Both the position numbers and the translations under genes were made by a program. The notes under the pieces were generated by a model. It made no database searches. It was not told the origin of the DNA and was given only the letters and a program-made list of their open reading frames with translations. This document shows, piece by piece, positions 57,475-64,000 of a stretch of 64,000 bases of DNA. The number at the start of each line of letters is the position of its first letter. Position 1 is the first letter of the stretch. This DNA is from Hemileia vastatrix (Eukaryota; Basidiomycota; Pucciniomycetes; Pucciniales; Zaghouaniaceae). The stretch is taken from positions 12,105,001 to 12,169,000 of the forward strand of contig JASXTE010000016.1 in assembly GCA_030280995.1 (NCBI GenBank), written 5' to 3'.

Positions 57475-58593
57475 CCCTGATCTTCTTGGAAATAAAGCAG
57501 TATCATTAGAATGGTATGGGTTTTTAAGTGAAATAGGAAATACTGGATGTTTTCTATCATATGGTGCATATAGAATAACTTCAACAGCATTGTTACCAAC
57601 CATCTTTTTAACTACAAATGGTCGAATGAATGGATCCTTCAGTTTAACATTACCATTTAAATTGAAATGTAGTGTAGAAAGAAGGACTTCATCACCTTCT
57701 TTGAACATTTGTTCTTTATGGGCTTTATCCCATCTTTTCTTCCCATACTCGAACACCTTATTTATACATTCTTGAGCATGTTTTCTGAAAAATTCTTGCA
57801 TCTGAAGAAAAGATTTAGAAACTGGATGGATATCCAATCTAGGTAATTTATTAAGAGTTTTAGCAGGATTATTAGGTACATAACCCAACCATAACTCAAA
57901 TGGATTTTTGCCAGTGACAGAATGTACTGTACTATTGTATGCAAATTCTAAACCTGGGATAAGGGCTACCCAATCATGTGTGAATTTGTCATTGTCTTTA
58001 AAGTTAAGACCAAAAGCACAATATCTTCTTATCATATCTTCCAAAGTTTGTATCATTCTTTCTGCTAGCCCATCTGTTTGTGGATGGTGTTCTGTAGAAA
58101 GTTTTAATTGACACCCTGAAACATCCATAAGTGATGTCCAGAACTCAGAGGTAAATTTAGGATCTCTGTCAGAAACTATTGCTTTGGGGAAACCTGCTAT
58201 ATTTAACATTTGTGTCCACAATAAAAAAGCTAAGTCCTTTGCAGAAACCTCTTTGTGGGTAGGAATAAATTTACACATCTTTGTAAATCTATCTACAATT
58301 ACCCAGCATGAGTTATAACTCTTATGTCCTGCTATTGGAAAACCTGTTACAAAGTCCATGTTAATTATTTCCCATGGAGCTTTTGGTTTCTCAATTAGTT
58401 GTAATAAACCAGCTCTTTTGCCTGTTAATCTTTTAGATTTTTGACAAGAATCACATGTCTCAACATATTTTTGAACATTGTCAGACATGTTAATCCACCA
58501 AGCTGTGTTTTTTACTCTGGTTAATGTTTTATGGTAGTCAAAATGACCTGCTAATATATCATCATGACATATACTTAACATTAACTCCTTCAT
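57466..58593 (-). CDS. Element D integrase (375 codons, uninterrupted)
   Basis: Open from the zinc region to the C-terminal barrel: HDDILAGHFDYHKT, then [53 protein letters not shown] (catalytic Asp, Asp, Glu all present); LEFAYNSTVHSV; DEVLLSTLHFN; KHPVFPISLKNPY; RRSGRH. It inserts the DNA copy into the host genome. It is the only full-length intact pol domain of the C/D group in the window; the true N-terminus would lie within a Pol polyprotein whose upstream parts are broken. Confidence 0.8.
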   Translation of the reverse strand: MKELMLSICHDDILAGHFDYHKTLTRVKNTAWWINMSDNVQKYVETCDSCQKSKRLTGKRAGLLQLIEKPKAPWEIINMDFVTGFPIAGHKSYNSCWVIVDRFTKMCKFIPTHKEVSAKDLAFLLWTQMLNIAGFPKAIVSDRDPKFTSEFWTSLMDVSGCQLKLSTEHHPQTDGLAERMIQTLEDMIRRYCAFGLNFKDNDKFTHDWVALIPGLEFAYNSTVHSVTGKNPFELWLGYVPNNPAKTLNKLPRLDIHPVSKSFLQMQEFFRKHAQECINKVFEYGKKRWDKAHKEQMFKEGDEVLLSTLHFNLNGNVKLKDPFIRPFVVKKMVGNNAVEVILYAPYDRKHPVFPISLKNPYHSNDTALFPRRSGRH

Positions 58594-58854
58594 TGAAGGG
58601 GAAATTACAATTACATTACTTAATTTTTTCCTGTAATATATAAAACCATCCTCAATGGAAAATTTTCATTTTTCTAATGCCTCTTTATATTTATTTGGTA
58701 TTGTTTTTATTAAAACATTCATTGAAGCATTACATGGATCATTTAATATTGTAGTGAGTTTACTCAAGTCAGGATCTGAAGCATACATATCAAGAATTGA
58801 TTTCATAAATTCATCCTCAAGATCTACAATATAAATGCCATAGATGTTAATAAT

Positions 58855-60274
58855 CTATGTTTCAGGAACATAAGCAGGATTATCATCACTATTAGGCTGA
58901 GGTACTCTAGATAACAAATCTACATTAGAGTGTAAGGTTCCTGCTCTATGTGTAATAGTCATCCGTCCTCTGTATTCTTGTACAGCTAATTTCCATCTAA
59001 ACATGAGTCTATTAGGAGTTTTCATGTTTAAGAGTGACTTAACTGCACCACAGTCAGGTATTAACTCAAATTTTTGGTCTTCAAGGTAATAATGTAGCTT
59101 CTCAAGAGCCCATACTACTGCCAAACATTCAAGTTGAGTAGCACCATATTTCAATTCACTACTTCTTAGAGTACGTGAAATATAGCAAATTACTACTTCT
59201 GACATTTTTTCTTCAATAAGTTGTTTTTGATGCAAAGCAGCACCCAGACCAATAAAACTTGCATCTGTATATAGTACAAAAGGCAATTGGAAATCTGGTA
59301 ATCCCAAGATAGGAGCTGTCATTAAACATTCTTTCAACCTATCAAAAGCCTGTTGTCTTTCATTATTCCAAATGAAAGCTTCTGATTTCTTTATCAGTGC
59401 GGTCAATGGTGCAGCAATTAATTGGTAGTTTTTTATATATTGTCTATAATAACCACAAATACCAAGAGAAAATTGTATATCTTTTACATTTTGAGGAATG
59501 CCAATATTCTTTATTGCAGCCACCTTATTTTGTTCTACACATATTTGTAAGCCAGATACAATATGACCAAGCACTTTTAAAGATTCAAACCCAAATTTAC
59601 ATTTTTTTCAATGAAAGGGTCATTTTTATTTCATCCATTTTCTGAAATACCTTCTTTAAATGGATTAAGTGTTCATCATATGTCTTAGAGAACACTATGA
59701 TGTCATAAATGTATACCATTAACCATCCCTCAATCATTTAATTATGGAATGTTATATCCATTAACTTCTGAAATACTGATGGAGAATTTTTGGGTCCAAA
59801 TGGCATCCTGACATATATATAAATTCCCTTGTGTGTTGTTATCAACAAAAATTTCTGTGAATTCTTTTCAACAGGAATTTGATGGTACACTTTATTTCCA
59901 TCTAGGCAACTTATATATTTAGCACCTTTAAGGGTAGCATGTATAGAGGCAATCCTTGGCAAAGGATAAATATCATCTACTGTAAATGTATTTTATGCTC
60001 TATAATCACCACACAGTCTTGCTTTATCTTGTTCATAAGAAATTAGCACTGGTGATATTACACAATATTTTGGTGTAGTTTCAACCTTTTCAAGAATGTT
60101 CATTTTTAATAACATTTTAATATTATCCTCTATGTCTTTCCTCTTCATTGGTGAAGCAGGGTATGGTTTCTTTTTTAGACTAGCAGGAATATTATCCATA
60201 TCACAGGTTAAACTTATTTTCATCTCATGATCTTTTACAAGGCCAAGTTCATTTGTACCATTTGCAAAAGCCAT
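58855..60274 (-). pseudogene. Element D reverse transcriptase and RNase H
   Basis: RT 60274-59738: PASLKKKPYPAS, SPVLISYEQDKARLCGDYRA, stop near 59993, MPRIASIHATLKGAKYISCL, DGNKVYHQIPVEKN, MPFGPKNSPSVFQKLMD. After a stop near 59740 the active-site box reads VYIYDIIVFSKT, again Tyr for the first Asp. RNase H 59574-58855: YTDASFIGLGAALHQ, YGATQLECLAVVWALE, IPDCGAVKSLL, then the tether HRAGTLHSNVDLLSR. It ends at 58855. Confidence 0.82.
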
Positions 60275-60676
60275 TGGAAATGCTTTAATTCAGTCCAAAA
60301 TATTATTTTTCTCAGCTTTACTTATCTGAGTGCCAAATGATGCTTTTGAAATTTCTGTTTCCAGAAGTTCCATCTCATTGGATTCTCTTCCTTTTCACGG
60401 AATATTTGTTACTGACTCAATGTGTAAGACTGTGTTAAAAGAATTTATTTTAAATTTCCTTTTACCATTCATGCCAATTGTGAAATTGTTATTAGAAGGG
60501 TCTAATTTCACACCAAACTTAGTCAGAATATCATTTCCAATGATAAAACAGTTACTACAGTTAGTATTATACATTACTACACAGTCACAAGTTACTCTTA
60601 CATAACCATGTTGATGTTTAAAGAAAACAGCAGCTTTGCATCTACCAATGGGATGTAGTACTGATCCAAAACCTCT

Positions 60677-63036
60677 CTAATTTTTACTTTGAAGGGGTTC
60701 AAGCTTAGACTTATATTCATTATCAATTTTCTTTAATGTATTAGTAGAAACAACAGAACCAGCAGCTCCTGTGTCCAATACTATATTAACATTTTCACCA
60801 GAAATGATAGCTGGAACCATGATAGTTGTCATTCTAAAGTTATCAGCTTGTATATCTTTAATGATTTCAGCATTCTCAAAATTCATTAAAGATTCATTTG
60901 AGTCCATATTTAATATTGGATTATCAAAGATGGACAAATCATCTTCCAACATACAGCCTTCATTTTCATCACTATATGAGATATTACTGTCATAATCACT
61001 TGAATCTTTACTTTTCTCTGTTTAAATTTCAGATTCATGCTGATTTTCAACAGTATTTATATTCTTCTCACATTTGTGACCTTTAACCCAAGGTTTTTTA
61101 CACTTATAACAAGTACTTGTCTCATACTTTTTTGGTACTACAGGTGCAGTAGGTTTTCTCTGCTTCTCCTAAAGTGTTTTTGAATTCTGATTTTTCACAG
61201 ATTCAATATTTTGTTTATAAGTGGAATAACTTGCTTCATACTTATGGTTTAGTAATATTTCATTGCAAATATTAATAAAGTCAGAATATTCAGTAACATT
61301 AATTGTTATAGCTACAAAAATGTCTCTGACAGATATAGGTAATTTATATATTATCTTATCTTTCCATAAGTTAAAATCCATGTTAGGCTCAATGGCTTCT
61401 AATATTTTATTTAAATTCATTAAAAATACCATAGGTTTGTCACCATTCAAGGGATTATACCTAGTTTTCTCATAAAGTCTCTGCTGTGTGAGTCTGAATT
61501 TAGAACCCCCAAACTGTTTTTCAATTAGTTGTTTCCATTCAGCCCAAGAGTAATCTTTACCCTCATTCAAAACAGCTTCAAACCATAATAAAGCAACATC
61601 CTTAAATAAAGAGATCAGTTTTGATGTTATTTCTTCATCTGGTAACTTATATGAGAATTTCAAATTGTAAATTCTTTAGATAAAATTTTGCCAATCAGAG
61701 CTGGCTTCCCCATCAAAAGTTGGGTACTGATCTATCTTACGCTAGTTCTTCTGATTTGATTTGATTTCACTAATCTTAGGTAAATTCAACAACTCATTTA
61801 CTCTTGATAAATGGTCTTGTATTTCCTCCTGTACGGATTTGTGACTTACATTTTCAGATTTGACACTACCACTAGATAGTTTTAGTTGTGGTGGTATAGG
61901 GAAGGAATGAGATTCACTTTTGCCAATGAAAGGATTATTATTATACTGAGTATACTTATGATTATCCTGGTTCATTAGTAGATTTGCAGTTTCAATCTCA
62001 ACTTTAGTTAATCTTTGTAGCAGCTCAGAGACACTTTGATTTGTCTGGCAAAAGATAACTTAGTTCTTGATTCAGTTTTCAATAAATGTGTTTCATACAA
62101 TTTCTCTAACTAACAGAATTTGTTTGAAATTTCATTATATTTACTACTCAATGAATCATATTTAAGAGTTATTGATAAATGTTCATTCTCTAATTATTTA
62201 TTACGTGTTGCCAGTTGAGAAATATTTAATGTTAAGGATGAAATTGTGTCATGTGTGAGCTTAACTGTCTGTTCCTCACAATCAGTCATTCTATTCCACA
62301 ATGCTGAAACAATTCTATGGACAGTTGGATTATTGTTAAAATAATCCATGTCTTCCTTCTCAAATCTTTTACTCTCTTGTAAACTTCTCATCTCACTAGT
62401 AAGTGGTGGCAACTGAGGATTAACTGTATTATAAATACTAATGTTGTTATTGAAAAAAGACAAGTCAGGTGTATCTACATTAAAACCTAATTTTCTTAAG
62501 TCCTCCTCTATTTTCTGCACAGATTTGACATCAATAATATTACCTACATTGTAATTATCAGTATTGTGTTCAATTTGAGAGGGTAATCTACTTACCACGG
62601 GATTTGTGTGAGCCCTGATTTTTGGTGCCTTTGTTTTCCCTTGTAGGGGTGAACTGAGGAAGTCTGATGAGGATGAGGGTCCTTATTGCAGTTGTGACTG
62701 GACCATTGTTGATGGAACCAATCCCACTTCTATTTGTCTACCAGTATTTACTCCTGGGAGTGATGTGACCCTCCTGGGGTAGGGGTTGCTGACTTGGCTG
62801 GCCTCACTTTAGCTCTGCCAATGATTGGTTCATCTGCTGAAATCCTACCTTGAAATTGTTTTGTAATTGCTCTACCTCCTTGAGCATGAGGCACTTTGAT
62901 TCCTCCAACTTCAATACCTGTTTTGCCAGATGGGATAGTTGATCCTGAAGAGGAGGAGATGTCTTTTTTATGGTAATCATTTTTAAAAGGGCGTCTTTTT
63001 CCTCTATGCTCATTTGCTCTGCCTGGGGTATGTGTC
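60677..63036 (-). pseudogene. Element D gag and protease
   Basis: Gag pieces on the minus strand: coiled-coil-like EEKDALLKMITIKKTSPPLQ and QLSHLAKQVLKLEESK (near 63000-62800), helical 62598-62194, EEIQDHLSRVNELLNLPK (near 61800), capsid domain 61663-61169 (ITSKLISLFKDVALLWFEAV, YSWAEWKQLIEKQFGGSKF). The knuckle CYKCKKPWVKGHKC has Val for His. The protease active site is NIVLDTGAAGSVVS (near 60780). Several stops separate the pieces. Confidence 0.78.
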
Positions 63037-64000
63037 AGCCTAGATATCCCTAGGACTGAGTATTTTTTATACTTAAAATAAGATAAACTTAAGTACATTA
63101 AGAATATATCTTAGAAATAAGGTTAAAATAATCATATATATGATTATATTACATATATATATAATTATTACTCTATTATATAAATTATAGTAGTTTAAAT
63201 AGCTTATCCATAGCCTAATAATACTTATTAAGGTGTTAATGGAGTCATAATATACTTATATTAAGTGATACTAAGTAATTATTGACATACATAAGCTTAT
63301 ATGTATACATAAATCTCATACTCAGTGAAATATGCAGTATATTATGTATATTTAGGTATATAAGTGGGTTTTAGCCCCTTAATAGCCTATAACCTTTGTT
63401 TTTCTGCTTATTTGAGGTCATATGGACGTATCCAGTGCACTCACAACGCCTAAAGAAGCATAAACATCTATTTCAGGCGCATACACTCAGTCTGGACAAC
63501 TTAATCTGCTTCCTTGGATGGATATTTACAGATTTATGGGTTGGGAGGTCATTGCTGGGTTAATATGGATGCTTGGGGATGTTATTAGGGGCTTGTACAT
63601 TTCATTTTTTTCCTTTATATGCTTTGAGTTTCATTATATTCTCTTTGAATGAGTTATTTTACCTGTTTCTTAATGGTATCCGCTTTTATCTGGATTTTCT
63701 ATTTATGGTATGGGTCTGTGTTATCATTAATTGTGATGAAGGGTCCTTAATAGAGGTCTGGGTGTTGAATCTGCTTGAAGTGGACGCCATGGGGAGGTGA
63801 TGGGCCCTCACAGTGCTGTAATTTTCCAGGGATAGCAGTGACATCATCTGGATTGAAGGTCTGTGCACTCCAGTGGATTTTGGTATAAGTAAGGGAGGAT
63901 TTTGATGGTTATTAGACATCAATCACTTACTAAAATTCAAATAAACATTAAAAAACAATTATTAGCAATTAAAAATATATTATAAAGCCATTATAAATTG
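63037..64000 (+). repeat. D-type LTR in inverse orientation, running off the window
   Basis: Begins TGTCAGCCTAGATATCCC at 63037 and reads rightward. It is the inverted counterpart of 57162 leftward for at least 960 bp (for example GGACGCCATGGGGAGGTGATG near 63783 and its complement near 56400). Its end, and any element it belongs to, lie beyond 64000. It interrupts element D gag. Confidence 0.8.

Larger units (their letters stand above)
57163..63036 (-). mobile_element. Element D: chromovirus related to family C, truncated at gag
   Basis: Internal region on the minus strand in Ty3 order: gag 63036-60960, protease 60952-60677, RT 60274-59575, RNase H 59574-58855, integrase 58593-57466, chromodomain-like end to about 57270, polypurine tract at 57163-57173. 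The sequence is close to element C2 across pol. The 5' LTR, leader and first part of gag are missing because an oppositely oriented D-type LTR starts at 63037. Confidence 0.88.

Noticed and set aside
1..64000. tRNA or rRNA genes
   Set aside because: No cloverleaf-like sequence or rRNA segment was recognised by eye; a tRNAscan-type run would be needed to exclude them.

Overview
The window is an AT-rich piece of fungal nuclear genome, most likely from a filamentous basidiomycete. A rust-type (Pucciniomycotina) fungus is my best guess, but the species cannot be fixed from the sequence. The reasons are genes split by many short GT-AG introns, a secreted GH26 glycosidase with 13 exons, and a Ty3 element of the kind common in basidiomycetes (IDD followed by GIKGP in its reverse transcriptase). 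Only two host genes are convincing: a six-exon UBR1-type N-degron E3 ubiquitin ligase (932-7979, minus) and the GH26-like secreted glycoside hydrolase (49832-52046, plus). Nearly everything else is nested transposable-element sequence.

Layout. 1-931 is low-complexity flank; 932-7979 is UBR1; 7980-8714 is its upstream region. From 8715 to 20500 lies a nest built in an old Ty1/copia element on the minus strand (pol 19242-20500, 3' LTR piece 10677-10756). A family-C solo LTR (8715-10676) sits in the copia LTR and was itself hit by another solo LTR (9162-10300, target duplication ctctc). A complete Ty3 chromovirus, element A (10762-19075, target duplication cccgc), sits at the copia polypurine tract/LTR junction. 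Element B, a large Ty3 element (20501-33037), cuts the copia RT. To its right are a truncated family-C element (C1, 33038-35666, minus), a LINE ORF2 fragment (35667-36477 and 45026-45066) and, inserted in that LINE, a full-length family-C chromovirus (C2, 36478-45020, target duplication gttat). 45067-49831 is mostly non-coding with a MITE-like element. After GH26 come a diverged solo LTR of family A (54293-55089, target duplication cagac), a second MITE-like copy, and element D, related to C (55986-63036, minus), whose gag is interrupted by an oppositely oriented D-type LTR (63037 to the window end).

What stands out. Element A keeps a readable life-cycle programme: a TATA box, a primer-binding site complementary to the predicted 5' end of its own RNA (Tf1-type self-priming), a canonical -1 frameshift signal between gag and pol, and a chromodomain integrase. 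It also carries, antisense between integrase and the 3' LTR, a spliced gene with its own TATA box encoding a six-cysteine zinc-cluster protein with a nuclear-localisation motif. Element B, a different Ty3 lineage, carries decayed antisense genes of the same design in the same place, plus several families of repeated hairpins. Family C has an array of about 35-bp repeats in its 5' leader. C and D share a Tyr in place of the first catalytic Asp of the RT YxDD box. All coordinates, introns and reading frames were worked out by eye, and no database search was possible.
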